Positions 35,501-50,500 of a stretch of DNA of 64,000 nt are shown here, piece by piece; position 1 is the stretch's first letter; each line of letters starts with the position of its first letter. The DNA comes from Vitellaria paradoxa (lineage: Eukaryota; Streptophyta; Magnoliopsida; Ericales; Sapotaceae). Position numbers and translations under genes: made by a program. The notes below the pieces were generated by a model that had not been told where the DNA came from, did no database searches, and worked only from the letters and a program-made list of their open reading frames with translations. Location: positions 45,086,026 through 45,150,025 of the forward strand of contig CM034240.1 in assembly GCA_019916065.1 (NCBI GenBank). The letters are read 5' to 3'.

Positions 35501-38500
35501 AAGACTGAGAGATCTGTTCTACTTTTCCTTCTCATGTCTTATCATGTTGCAGGAAATAAAGAAAAACATAAAAATATAAAGAGTTGAGTGGACGAATAAG
35601 ATAGTTTACAGCTGAAGTGGAGAATTTATATGATATCCATGAGTTATTTAGGAAAAGCATGTGGGTCTGTGGACTCTCAAAGTACCCTTTAGCGGTTACC
35701 TTGCAATGAAACTATATCAAGAAATTTCTACATGATGGCTGCAGTTTAACAAGCACTAGCACGTACATGAGGTGACATGGATGTGTTGACTCAATGATTT
35801 TCAAAAATGAAAGACACTATATGGCAGGGACTAAACAAAAATATATTTTTATTTATACTAGATATTGATACTTTATACTAAAAATATAACCCTTGGCAAA
35901 AATGAGTGGAGGAACAAGATCCATTTAGTCGACACTAACTAGTTTAACCAAACCAAACCAAACCAAACCAAACCAAGCCTTTTCCCACTAGGTGGGGTCG
36001 GCTATATGGATTTGTCGACGTCAATTAGATCTGTTTAGGGTCATGTCCTCCAATAGATCTAGGTAGGTCAGGTCATGTTTAATAGTTTTTTTCCAACTTC
36101 TCTTGGGTCTTCCTCTACCTCTCCTACTCCTGGCAATCTCCATAGTTTCACACCTTCTAACAGGTGCCTCCACTGGACGCCTTTTAACATGGCCAAACTA
36201 TCTTAATCGGTTTCCTCTCATTTTATCTTCAATCGGTGCTATTCCTACTTTGCCCCTAATCTCCTTGTTCCTAATCCTATCTTTCTTTGTAATCCCGCAC
36301 ATCCACCTTAGCATCCTCGTCTCTGCAACTGCCATCTTTTGACCATGATTATGCTTAACTGTCCAACACTCTGATCCATATAGCAGCGCTGGTCTAACTG
36401 TTACTTTATAATACTTTCCTTTCACCTTGAGGGGGATTTTTCGGTCGCACAAAACCCCCGAAGCACTCCTCCGTTTGGTCCACCCGGCTTGAATCCTGTG
36501 ACTTACATCAGTATCAATCCCTCCATCTTGTTGCACCATAGATCCAAGGTACCTAAATTTATCTTTCTCTACAATCTTTTGTGTGCCTAAATTTACTTCT
36601 ATACTACCTGTTATCCTACTTTGACTAAACTTATATTCCATATATTCCGTCTTGCATCGGCTTAGCCTAAGCCCTTTTGTCTCTAACGTTTCCCGTCACA
36701 ATTCTAGCTTAGCATTCACTCCTTCTCTCGTCTCATCTACTAAAACAATATCATCTACAAATAGCATACACCACGGCACCTCATCTTGAATATGTCTTGT
36801 AATCTCATCCATAACTAAAGCAAACAAGTACAGGCTTAACGCTGAGCCTTGATGTAAACCAATCGTGATAGGGAACTCGTTAGTCTCTCCACCAGTCGTC
36901 CGTATAGATGTCATGGCTCTATCATACATGTCATTTATCGCCTCAATATATGCGACACATGCTCCTTTTTTTTCCAATACTCTCCATAGAATCTCCCTAG
37001 GAACCCGGTCATATGGCTTCTCTAAATTGATGAACACCATATGTAAATCTTTTTGACCTTCTTTATACTGTTCTATTAACCTCCTCAAGAGAAAAATAGC
37101 ATCCATGGTTGATCTTCCAGGCATGAAATCAAATTGGTTCTCTGAAACGTTTGTTGTCCTCTTAGTCTTCTCTCAATAACTCTCTCTCAGAATTTCATCG
37201 TATGGCTCATCAATTTAATCCCGCGGTAGTTCGCACAGTTTTGAATATCTCCTTTATTCTTCTACATGGGTATAAGGATACTTTTCCTCCATGCATCAGA
37301 CATCTTCTTGCTCTTTAGCACTAAATTAAAAAGTTTTGTCAACCAACTTATGCCATCCTCTCCTAAGCACCTCCAAACCTCAATAGGGATACCATCTGGT
37401 CCAACCGATTTCCCATTCTTCATCATTTTTAATATTTCTTTTACTTCTTCTTTACTGATTCTCCTATAGAACATAAGATTTAATTCTTCCCTAAAAGTGG
37501 TAAACTGCCCCAATTGTATGTCACTACTACTACTTTCGTTAAATAACTTGTAAAAGTAGCTCTTCCAACACTCCTTTATCTCCTCTTCCTTTACTAATAC
37601 TTTTTCATCCTCATCCTTAATGCATTTAATTTGGTTTAAATCCTTGGTCTGTCTATTTCTGGATTTAGCAAGCTTGAATATCTCTTTTTTGCCCTCCTTA
37701 GTGTCAAGTCGCCTATATAAATCCTCAAATGTCTTTGCCTTAGCCTCACTAACTACCTTTTTGGTTTCTCTTCTAGCTTCTCTATACCTCTCCAAGTTCG
37801 TTTCATTTCGGTCGTTTTGCCAAGATTTAAAACACTCTCTTTTAACTCTTATCTTGTCTTGGACGGCCTCGTTTCACCACCATGCCTCTTTCTGTGCTGG
37901 AACACTCCCTTTGGATTCTCCTAAGACTTCTTTCCCTACCCTCCTAATACACTTTGCTAAAAAATACACTTTGCTAGTTTGTGATGTGAAATTAAACTAA
38001 AGCAAAGTATTATTTTATTTTATTAGGATCTTATTTTATTCATATCTTATCATCAGGATTTTTTTTGCATAGTACTAGTTTGCAATCACCCTTTTTTTTT
38101 TGTGATTGTTATATGCTAGATTTGATTTTTGGTCATCTGAAAATGTTTGAATTGTGTAAAATGAACTAATTTCAAGAAATGCAACAATGTCATGGTTAAC
38201 ATTCAATTCTTGTCTGCATTACATAAAACCCTTTTGCAAGAAGGCCTTCTAGGATGGTAGGACTTGATTAAAATTAATAATCTGGAAATTCCATTTTGAC
38301 TTCTATTCTTTACTAGAGTTTTATTATTTTTTATGGTTTAATTTTCTTGATTTAGCTATCTAGATGAAAAGTATTTTTGCTCCACATCTTGTAGTTGATG
38401 TATTTATTTGAATTTGAAATTCTCCGTGGCAGGCTTTAAGATTTTTTAAAGAGAGTTGTGTTCTTTCAGTGGATATCATGTTTGCCATTTGCATTAACAT

Positions 38501-41500
38501 TATCAGAATAAAGCACAAAACTCCCATAACCAGGTAATACTATTTGGTTATCCATTCTTATAATCTATTGTTATTGTGGTAGGAGTGGTGCTAAAACTTT
38601 ATACAATAAACTCTTTTATTTATCAATATATGTACACACAATAACTCTTTGTGCTTTTAATTGCACTTTGAAATATGTAGGTGATATTATTAGAATAGTA
38701 TTTACTATGATTATGAGCATTTTAAGATTGCATACATGGAAGTGGGCAAGAAACTGGCCATTGAAGTAACATTAACATTGCAAGAAATATAATTTAGTGA
38801 ATACAAGGAACAAGAGGTTCTTGAGGAGGTGGGACTAAGATAGCATATATGCATTGCAAATTTAGTAAAATTAAAATTACAAATGAGGGTATAGTCAAAA
38901 TTGAGGATCGAAAAGTTCCAAAGAGTGTTAATTTTGGATATATTGGATCAATTATTCATGCAAATGGAGGAATTGAGTAGGTTGTTATTAATAGGATTTG
39001 ATTTGGGTGGTTGAAAGGGAGAATTGTCACAAGTATTTTATGTGACTAGAGAATACCTATCAAGTTAAAAGGATAAAAAATTTTATAGAATAGTTATAAG
39101 ACCTATACCCTATCGCCATTAAGAAATAACACTCTCATATGATGAATATGGAGGAAGTGAGGATGTTAAGATAAATATGTGGTAATATAATGAAAAATAA
39201 ATAAATGATTATATTTAAAAAAAAGTTGAGGTGACACTGATAGAAAAGAAGTTGAAAGAATGTCATTTAAGATAATTTGGTGATGTCGAAGGTAGACTTA
39301 GAAATGCACCAATAATAAAGAGTAAACGTATCTCATTAGAAGGGGTAAAGATTAGGCATGAGATTACAATTTACATGGACTCAAATTATGAAGAATGACC
39401 TAATTTCTTGTAATTTAGTGAATACAAGGAATAGAAGGTTCTCGAGCAAGTAGGACTAGGAAAGTATATTTGCATTGTAAATTTAGTAAAATTAAAATTA
39501 TGAATGAGGGCATAGTTAGAATTGAGGATCAAAAAGTGCCAAAGAGTGATAATTTTTGATATATTGGATCAATTATTAGTGCAAACGAAGGAATTGAATA
39601 TGTTGTTATCAATAGGATTTGATTTAGGTGGTTGAAATGGAGAAGTGCCAAAGGTATTTTATGTGACGAGAGAATACCTACCAAGTTAAAAGGAAAATTT
39701 TATAGAATGGTTATAAGATGTACTATGCTTTTTGGCCATCAAGAAAAAACACACTCATAAAATGAAGGGCAGAACTGAGGTTGCTAAGATAGATATGTGG
39801 CAATATAAGGGAAAATAGGATAAGAAATGATTATATTTTAAAGAAAATTTAGGTGACACTGATAGAAGAGAAGTTGAGTAAATTTCGTTTAAAATGGTTT
39901 GGTCATGTCAATGGTACACTTAGAAATGCAATAATAATAAAGAGTATACGGGTAGAATTAGAAGGGGTAAAGATTAGACGTGAGATTACATGGACTCAGA
40001 TTGTGAAGAAAGACCAAATTTCTTATTATTAAGTGAATGCAAGGAATAGGAGGTCTCGAGGAAGTAGGATTAAAATAATTTTTATGCATTGCAAATTTTG
40101 TAAAATTAAAACTAGGAAAAGGGGCATAGTGAAGATTGGGGATAAAAAAGTGCCAAAGAGTGATAATTTTCGATATATTGAATTAGTCATTCATGCAAAT
40201 GACGGAATTGAATTGGTTGTTGTCAATAGGATTTGATTTGGGTGGTTGAAATGGAGAAATGTCCAAGGTATTTTATGTGAGGAGAGAATACCTATCAAGT
40301 TAAAATCAAAATTTTATAGAATAGTTATAAGACCTATTATGCTCTATCACCACCGAAAAACGACACTCTAATAAGATGAATATGGTGGTACTGAGTTTGT
40401 TACGATATATGGTAACATAAGTAAAAATAGGATAAGAAATGATTATATTTTACAGAAAGTTGAGATAGCACTGTTAGAATGAGGGCATAGTCAAATTTGA
40501 GGATCAAAAAGTGCCAAAGAGTGATAATTTTCGATATATTGGATTAATTATTCATGCAAATGAAGGAATTGAAAAGCTTGTCATCAATAGGATTTTATTT
40601 GGGTGGTTGAAATGGAGAAGTGTCAAAGATATTTTATGTGATGAGAGAACACCTACCAGGTTTAAAGGAAAATTTTACAGAAAGGTTATAAGACGTACTA
40701 CACTCTATCGCCATCAAGAAACAGTACTCTTGTAAGATGAATATGGCAGAACTGAGGTTGCTAAGATAGATAGGTGGCAATATAAGGATAAATAGGGTAA
40801 GAAATAATTATATTTTAATGAAAGTTGAGATGGCACTGATAAAAGAGAAATTAAGAGAATGTCGTTTAAGATGGTTCGGTCATGTTGTCGGTAGACTTAG
40901 AAATGCTCCAGTAATAAAAGATAAGACATGAGATTACATAGACTCAAATTGTGAAGAAAGACATAATTTTCCTATGATTTTAGTGAATGCAGGTAATATG
41001 AGGTTCTCGAGGTAGTAAGACTAGGATAGTATATATTTATTGCAAATTTAGTAAGATTAAAGCCACATATCATGGTATGGTCAAAATTGAGGATTAGAAA
41101 GTGCCAAAGAGTGGATCAATTATTCATGCAAATGAAGGAATTGAAAGAGTTGTTATCAATAGGATTTGATTTGGGTTGTTGAAATGGAGAAGTGTCAAAG
41201 GTATTTTATGTGACGAGAGAATATCTACCAAGTTTAAAGGAAAATTTTATATTAGATTGTGAAGAAAGACTGAATTTCTTATTATCAAGTGGATACAAGG
41301 AATAGGAGGTCTCGAAGAAGTAGGACTAAGTATGTTTGCATTGCAGCCCGGTGCACAAAGCTCCCGCCTTGGGCGGGGTCTGGGGAAGGGTCTACTGTAC
41401 GCAGTCTTACCCTGCATTTTGTAAGAGACTGTTTCCACGACTCGAACCCGTGATCTCAGGTCACACGGCGGCAACTCTTACCGTTGCGCCAAGGCTCCCC

Positions 41501-44500
41501 TTCTATGTTTGCATTGCAAATTTAGTAAAATTAAAGCTAAGAAAGAGGATATAGTCAAAATTGAGGATTAAAAAATGCCAAATAAGTGGTAATTTTCGAT
41601 ATATTGAATTAATTATTCATGCAAATGATGGAATTGAATTAGTTGTTATCAATAGGATTTGATCTGGGTAGTTGAAATGGAGAAGTGTCAAGAGTATTTT
41701 ATGTGATGAGAGAATACCTATCAAGTTAAAATGAAAATTATATAGAATAGTTATAAGACCTACTATGCTCTATTGCCACTGAGAAACAACACTCTCATAC
41801 GATGAATATGGTGGAACTGAGTTTGTTACGATATGTGGTAACATAAGTAAAAATAGGATGAGAAATGGTTATATTTAAAGAAAGTTGTGGTGGTAGTGGT
41901 CAAATGAGAGCATAGTCAAATTTGAGGATCAAAAAGTGGCAATGAGTGATAATTTTTGATATACTGGATTAATTATTCATGCAAATGAAGGAATTGAAAA
42001 GGTTGTCATAAATAGGATTTGATTTGGGTGGTTGAAATAAAAAGTGTCAAAGGTATTTTATGTGATGAGAGAATACCTACCAAGTTTAAAGGAAAATTTT
42101 ATAGAATATTTATTGGACGTATTATGCTCTATCGCTACCAAGAAACAACACTCTTGTAAGATGAATATGGCGGAATTGAGGTTGCTAAGATAAATATATG
42201 ATTAAGGAAAAATAGGGTAAGAAATAATTATGTTTTAATGAAAGTTGAAGTAGCACTGATAGAAGAGAAGTTGAGAGAATGTCGTTTAAGATGGTTCAGT
42301 CACGTTGAATGTAGACTTAGAAATGCTTGAGTAATAAAAGAGGAAATGGATAAAATTGGAGGGGATAAAAATTAGACATGAGATTACATATACTCAAATT
42401 GTTAAAAAGACCTAATTTCTTATAATTTTAGTGAATGCAAGTAATATGAGGTTCTGGAGGAAGAAGTAGGACTAAGATAGCATATATTTATTGCAAATTT
42501 AGTAGGATTAAAACCATGCATAGTCAAAATTGAGGATCAAAAAGTTCCAAAGAGTGATAATTTTCGATATATTGGATCAATTATTCATGCAGATGAAGGA
42601 ATTGAAACGGTTGTTATCAATAGGATTTGATTTGGGTGGTTAAAATGGAGAAGTGTTAAAGGTATTTTATCTGATGAGAGAATAACTACTAAGTTAAAAG
42701 GAAAATTTTATAGAATAGTTATAAGACATAATATGCTTTATCGCCATCAAGAAACAATGCTCTCATAAGATGAATATGGCAGAACTGAGCTTGCTAAGAT
42801 AGATATTTGGCAATACAGGGAAAAATAGGATAAGTAATGATTATATTTTAAAGAAAGTTGAGGTGGCACTAATAGAGGTGAAGTTAAGTGAATGTTGTTT
42901 AAATGTTTGGTCATGTCAAAGGTAGACTTAGAAATGCAACAATAATAAAGAGTAAACATATATAATTAGAAGGGATAAAGATTAGATATGAGATTACATG
43001 GACTCAAATTGTGAAGAAAGACCAAATTTCTTATTGTTAAGTGAATAGAAGGAATAGGAGGTTCTCGAGGCAGTAGGACTAAAATAGTATGCATGCGTTG
43101 CAAATTTAGTAAAATTAAAACTAAGAATGAGGGTATAATCAAAATTGGGGATTAAAAAGCGCCAAAGAGTGATAATTTTTGATATATTGAATTAGTTGTT
43201 CTTGCAAATGATGGAATTGAATTGGTTGTTATCAATAGGATTTGATTTGGGTTGTTGAAATGGAGAAGTGTCAAAGGTAATTTATGTGATGTGAGAATAC
43301 CTATCAAGTTAAATGAAAATTTTATAGAATAGTTATAAAACTTATTATGCTCTATTGCCATCGTGAAACAACATTCTCATAAGATGAATATGGTGGAACT
43401 GAGGTTGCTAAGATATATATGTGGTAGTACAAAAAAAAAAATAAGATAGGAGATGGTTATATTTTACAGAAAGTTGAGGTAACATTGTTAGAAGAGAAGT
43501 TGAGGAATGTCATTTATGGTGATTTGGTATCGTCGATTGTAGACTTAGAATTGTATCAGTAATCAAGAGTAAATGTATCCAATTAGGAGGGGTAAAGATT
43601 AGGCATGAGATTGCATGGACTCAAATCGTGAAGAAAGTTCTAGTTTATTATAATTTAGGAAATACAAGGAATTGGAGGTTCTCGAGCAAGTTAGACTAAG
43701 ATAGTATATTTGTATTACAAATTTAGTAAAATTTAAACTACGAATCAGGGCATAGTTAGAATTGAGGGTCAAAAAGTGCTAAAGAGTGATAATTTTTGAT
43801 ATATTGGATCGATTATTAATACAAATGGTGGAATTGAATAGGTTGTTATCAATAGGATTTGATTTGGATGTTTGAAATGTAGGAGTGTGAATGGTATTTG
43901 AGAGATTACCTATCAAGTTAAATGGAAAATTTTACAGAACCGATATAAGACGTATTATGCTCAATCGCCGTCAAGAAACAATACTTTCCTAAGATGAATA
44001 TAACGGAACCGAGGTTGCTAAAATAGATATGTAGTAATATAAGGAAAAATAGGATAAGAAAATAATTATATTTTAAAAAAAGTTGAGGTTGCATTGATAG
44101 AAGGGATGTTGAGGGAATGCCATTTAAGATGGTTTGGTCACATTTATGGTAGACTTAGAAATGCACCAGCAATAAAATGTAAAGGGATCCAATTAGAAAT
44201 GGTAAAGATTCGACATGAGATTACACGAACTCAAATCGTGGAGAACGTCCTAATTTATTTTAATTTAGTGAATATAAGGAATAGGAGGTTCTCGAGCAAG
44301 TAGGACCAAGTATATATGCATTGCAAATTTAGTAAAATCAAGAATACGGATCGAGGCATAATCAGAATTGATAATCAAAAAGTGCTAATGAGTGATAATT
44401 TTTGATATATTGGATCAATTATTATTACAGATGAAGGAATTGAATAAGTTGTTATCATTAGGATTTGATTTGGATGGTTAAAATAGAGAAGTGTCAATGG

Positions 44501-47500
44501 TATTTATTGTGACGAGTGACCTATCAAGTTAAAAGGAAAATTTTGCAGAACAGATGTAAGACGTACCATGCTTTATCGCCATCTAGAAACAACACTTATA
44601 AGATATGAATATGACGGAACTGAGGTTGCTAAGATAGACATGTGGTAATATGAGGAAAAATAAGATAAGAAATGGTTATATTTTAAAGAAAGCTGAGGTG
44701 GTACTGATAGAAGAGAAATTGAGGAATGTTGTTTAAGATGGTTTGGTATCGTCGAAGGTAGACTTAGAAATGTACCACTAATCAAGAGTAAATGGATCCA
44801 ATGAGAAGGGTAAAAATTAGACATGAGGTTACATGGACTCAAATGTTGAATAAAGTCCTAATTTATTATAATTTAGAGAATACAAGGAATAGGAGGTTCT
44901 TGAGCAAGTAGGACTAAGTATATATGCATTTTAATTTAGTAAAATTAGAACTATGAATAAGGGTATAGTTAGAATTGAGGATCAAACAGTGCCAAAGAGT
45001 GATAGTTTTGGATATATTGTATTAATTATTCATGCAAATGAAGGATTGAATAGGTTGTTATCAATAGGATTTGAATTGGGTGGTTGAAATGGAGAAGTGT
45101 CAACGGTATTTTATGTGATTAGAGAATACCCATCAAAGTTAAATGGAACCTATCAAAGTTAAATGGAAAATTTTATAGAATAATTGTAAGACCTACTATG
45201 CTCTATCACCATCAAAATACAACTCTCTCATAAGATGAATATGACGGAAGTGAGGATGCTAATATAGATATGTGGTAATATAAGGAAAAATAGGATAAGA
45301 AATAATTATATTTTAATAAAAGTTGAGGTGGCACTGATGGAAGATAAGTTGAGAAAATGTCGTTTTAGATAGTTTGGTTATGTCGAAGGTAGATTTAGAG
45401 ATGCACTAGTAATAAAGAGTAAGTCGATCCAATTAGAAGGGGTAAAGATTAGACATGAGATTACATGGACTCAGATTGTAATGAAAGGCCTAATTTTTTA
45501 TAATTTAGTTAATATAAGGAATTGCAGGTTCTCAAGGAAGTAGGTTTAAAATAATATATATGCATTACAAATTTAGTAAAATTAAAACTACGAATGAGGA
45601 TAAAATAGTGCCAAAAAGGAATTTTTTTTTTGGTTGATATTTTATTTACATTTTGGCTGAATGCTGATGATTTTTAGAATATTGTTAGTTGCAAAAGCAC
45701 TCTTTGAAAGAGTGTTTTTAAAAAAAGCTGTTTCAAATTGTGTTTTTTAAAAACCTTCTTTCAAAAGGTGTTTTTTAAAAGCACCTTTTCAAGGAGTGCT
45801 TTCAACATAGTTATAATTTTTAGACACAGAGAGAGAATGTTATAAGCAAATATGTATGTTGTATATTGTATGCAAATGTGATTAGGTATACACACAGAAT
45901 GCATAGGTTTTTTTTTTTTTTTTTTGGCTCTAATTTTTTTTTTATTTTTTGAAACTGATGAGCTAATTGTTGAAATTGTTGGAAGAAAAATGGTTGGGTG
46001 AAACTATTTTTGATTGTAGGAAGAAAAATGGTTGGGTTTAAAATTGTTTCCCCACCCCCCCCTTTTCTTTTGCAAATTCTCGTATGGCATTTGACAATTT
46101 GTGGAAGGGCTCTCTCTAACCCAAGGTAAAGCTCTACAATTTCTAGTTCTAAAGTTAATTTCAAAATATAAAATTAGAACAATGTAAGCCTTAATTACTT
46201 GTTAATTATTTGTTTGAACTTTTTCTAGCAAAATCCTAATATATCTCTAGTATTACCTTTTCTCAAGTGAATTTTTGCCTATTATTTGACGTATGATTTT
46301 CATTTTTTTTTTTTTTTGATAGAATTGGTCATATCTCATTTTTGAGTCATTTTTTTAATTTATAAATTTAGTGAATTAAGTTCTGATTTTGCTATTTACA
46401 ATTTTTTCTAATGGACTATTTTCTGAAATTGTTCTTTTTTGAAGTATGTATTTAATATTAACATGTAAGTGGATGAATATATTGTTTATGATTTTTTTCA
46501 CAGATTTTTGGTATTTTCTCAACTCTAATTTTTTTATTTCTATTTTCCATGTAAATATTTATTATATAAATATATTAATACTATACTATCTTAGTGAAAT
46601 TTATGTGAGGAAAAGTAAAATATTTAAATTTTTTATTCTTGGTAAATGCAACAAAATAAATTTTATATTTAATTTATAACAATTTGGTAAAAATTATAAC
46701 TATATTGAAAGCACCCTTTATATTGAAAGCACCCTTTGAAAGGGTTCTTTTAAAAAATGTCCTTTGAAAGGGCAATTTCTAAAAGCACTCTTTGAAAGTA
46801 TTTTTTTAAATTTCTCAGCTAACAATATTTTTTCAAATATTGGAAAATCATTAAGTTATAGCTAAAATTTTTTAAAATATCAACCAAAAAAAAAAAAAAA
46901 AAAGTTGAAAAGTAATAATTTTCGATATATTGGATGAATTATTCATGCTAATGAATGAATTGAATTGAATTGGTTGTTATCAATATGATTTGATTTGGGT
47001 GGTTGAAATGGAGAAGTGTCAAACGTATATTATGTGATGAGTTATTATGTTTAAAGGAAAATTTTATAGAATAGTTATAAGACCTATTATGTTCTATCGC
47101 CATGAAAAACAACACTCTCATAAGATGAATATAACGTAACTGAGGTTGATAAGATATATATGTGGTAATACTAGGATAAATAGGATAACAAATGATTATA
47201 TTTTAGCGAAAGTTGATGTGGCACTAGTAGAAAAGTTGGGAGAATCTTGTTTAAGATGGTTTCATCATGTCGATGATTGACTTTGAAATGCTCGAGTAAT
47301 GAAAGAGTAAACAGATACAATTAGAAGGGTTAAAGATTAAACGTGCAATTACATGGACTTAAATAGTGAAGAAAGACCAAATTTCCTATAATTTAGTGAA
47401 TACAAGGAATAGGAAGTTCTCGAGTAAACAGGACTAAGAGTATATGCATTGCAAATTTAGTAAAATTAGAACTATGCTTCAGGGTATAGTCAAAATTGAG

Positions 47501-50500
47501 GATCAAAAAGTGCCAGAGGGTGATAATTTTTGAAATACTGGATCAACTATTCAGGCAAATAAAGGAATTGAATAGTTTATTATCAACAGGGTTTAATTTG
47601 GGTGATTGAAATGGAGTAGTGTCAAAGGTATTTTATGTGATGAAAGAATACTTATCTAGTGAAAAAAAAAAATTTATAGAATAGTTATAAGATAAATTAT
47701 GCTTTATCATCATTAAGAAACACCACTCTCATAAAATGAATATGGCAGAGTTGAGGATGCTAAGATAGATATTTGGTAATATAAGGAAAAATAGGATAAG
47801 AAAGGATTATATTTAAAAGAAAGTTGAGGTGGCACTAATATAAGAGAAGTTGAGAGAATGTCGTTTGAGATGGTTTGATCATGTTGAAGGTAGACTTAGA
47901 AATGCAACAGTAATAGAGAGTAAGCTAATCTAATTAGAAGGGGTAAAGATTAGACATAAGATTACATGGACTCAAATTGTGAATAAAGATTAAATTTCTT
48001 ATAATTTAGTAAATACAAGGTATAGGAGGTTTTTGAGCTGGTAGGAGTGTGATTGTATATATGCATTGTAGATTTAGTAAAATTAAAACTATGAATGAGC
48101 GCATAGTCAAAAGGGAGGATTAAAAAGTGCTAAATAGTGATAATTTTTGAAATATTGGATCAGTTATTCAGGTAAATGAGGGAATTGAATAGGTTGTTGT
48201 CAATTAAATTTGATTTGGGCGATCGAAATGGGGAAGTGTCATAGGTATTTTATGCAACGAGAGAATACCTATCTTGTTGAAAGGAAAATTTTATAGAATC
48301 GTTATTTGATAAACTATGCTATCATCAAGAAACAATACTCTCGTAACATAGTGTGTGGCAAAGTGAGGATGGTAAGATAGATATTTGGTAATATTGGGAA
48401 AAATAGGATATGAAATGGTCATACTTTAAGGGAAGTTGAGGTGGCACTGATAGAAGAGACGTTAAGAAAATGTTTTTTAAGATAGTTTGGTCATGTCGAA
48501 GGTAGACTTAGAAATGTGCCAATAATAAAGAGTAAACAGATCCAATTAGAAGGGGTAATGATTAGGCATGAGATTAAATGAACTCAAATTGTGAAGAAAG
48601 ACCTAATTTCTTATAATTTAGTGAAAATAAGGAATAGGAGATTTTCAAGTAAGTAGGACTAAGATAGTATATATGGATTGCAAATTTAGTAAAATTAAAA
48701 TTGCAAATGAGGGCATAGTTAAAATTGAGGATCAAAAAGTGTCAAAGAGTGATAATTTTCAATATATTATATCAATTATTCATGCAAACGAAGGAACTGA
48801 ATATGTTGTTATGAATAGGATTTGATTTGGGTGGTAGAAATGGTAAAGCGTTACAGGTATTTTTATGCAAATGAAGGAATTGAATAGGTTGTTATCGATA
48901 GGACTTTATTTGGGTGGTTAAAATGGAGAGGTGTCATAGGTATTTTATGAGACCAAAGAATACATATCAAATGAAAAGGAAACTTTTATAGAATAGTTAT
49001 AAAACCTACTATGCTCTATCACCATCAAGAAACAACACTTTGGTAAGATGAATATGGCGGAAGTGAAGATGCTAAGATAGATATGTGGTAAAAAAAAAAA
49101 AATATGATAAGAAATGATTATATTTTATAGAAAGTTGAGGTGGCACTGATAGAAGAGAAGTTAAGAGAATGTCATTTAAGATTGTTTGGTCTTGTTGAAG
49201 GTAGACTTAGAAATGCCCCAGTAATAAAGAGTAAACAGATCCAATTAGGAGTAAAGATTATACTTGAGATTACATGGACTGAAATTGTGAAAAGACCTAA
49301 TTTCATATAATTGAGTGAATACAAGGAATAACAGGTTCTTGAGTAAGTAGGAATAAGATAGCATATATGCATTGCAAATTTAGTAAAATTAAAATTACGA
49401 ATGAGAGCATAGTCAAACTTGAATCTAGAAGTGTCAAAAAGTGATGATTTTCAATATGTTGAATCAATTATTCATGGAATTGAAGGCATCGAATAGGTTG
49501 TTATCAATCGGATTTGATTTTGGTGATTGAAATGGAGATTTTTCACAGGTATTTAATGTTATTAAAGAATACCTATCAAGTTAAAGGGAAAATTTCATAG
49601 AATAGTTATAAAGATGTACTATGCTCTATCGCCATCAATAAACAATACTCTTATACGATGAACATGGTGGAAGTGAGGATGCTAAGATAGATATGTGGTA
49701 AGATAAGGACAAATAGGATAAGAAATGATAATATTGACAGTTGAGGTCGCTCATATTGATGGTAGACTTAGAAATGCACAAGTATTGAAGATTAAACAGA
49801 TCCAAGTAGAAGGTAAAATATTAGACATGAGATTACATGGACTCAAATTGTGAAGGCCGACCTAATTTATTATAAGTTAGTGGATACAAAGAATAGGAGG
49901 TTCTCGAGTAAGTTGCACTAAGATAGTGTATATGCATCGCATATTTTACAAAATTAAAACTATAAATGAAGGCATAGTCGAAATTGGGGATCAAAAAGTA
50001 CAAAAGAGCGATAATTTTCGATATACTGGATTAGTTATTCATTCAAATGAAGGAATTAGATAGTTTGTTATTAAAAGGATTTGATTTGGTTGGTTGAGAT
50101 GAAGAAGTTTCACAGGTATTTTATGTGATGAGAGAATACCTATCAAGTTAAAATGAAAATTTTATGGAATCGTTATGAGACCTACTATGCTCTATTGTGA
50201 TTGAAAAACAACAGTCTCTTAAGATGAATATGGCGGAAGTGAGGATGTTATGATAGATATTTGGTTATAGAAGGAAAAATAGGTAAGTAATGATTATAAT
50301 TATGAGAAAGTTGTGGTGGCACTGATGGAAGGGGAATTGAGAGAATGTCCTTTTAGAGAGTTTGGTCATGTCGAAGAGGGACTTAGAAATGCATCAGTAA
50401 TAAAGAGTAAATGGGTCCAATTAGAAGGGATAAAAATTAGACGTGAGATTGCATGGACTCAAATTGTGAAGGAAAATCCCATTTTTTATAATTTAGTGAA

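Noticed and set aside
36103..36342. Plus-strand 79-codon hydrophobic open frame (also at 58825-59064)
   Set aside because: Antisense of the RTE LINE C-terminal region in both copies; hydrophobicity follows from the reverse complement of the coding strand.
40511..40735. 74-codon open frame as a functional domesticated RT-derived gene
   Set aside because: It is one monomer of the array with a chance loss of a stop; neighbours show no conservation of the frame.
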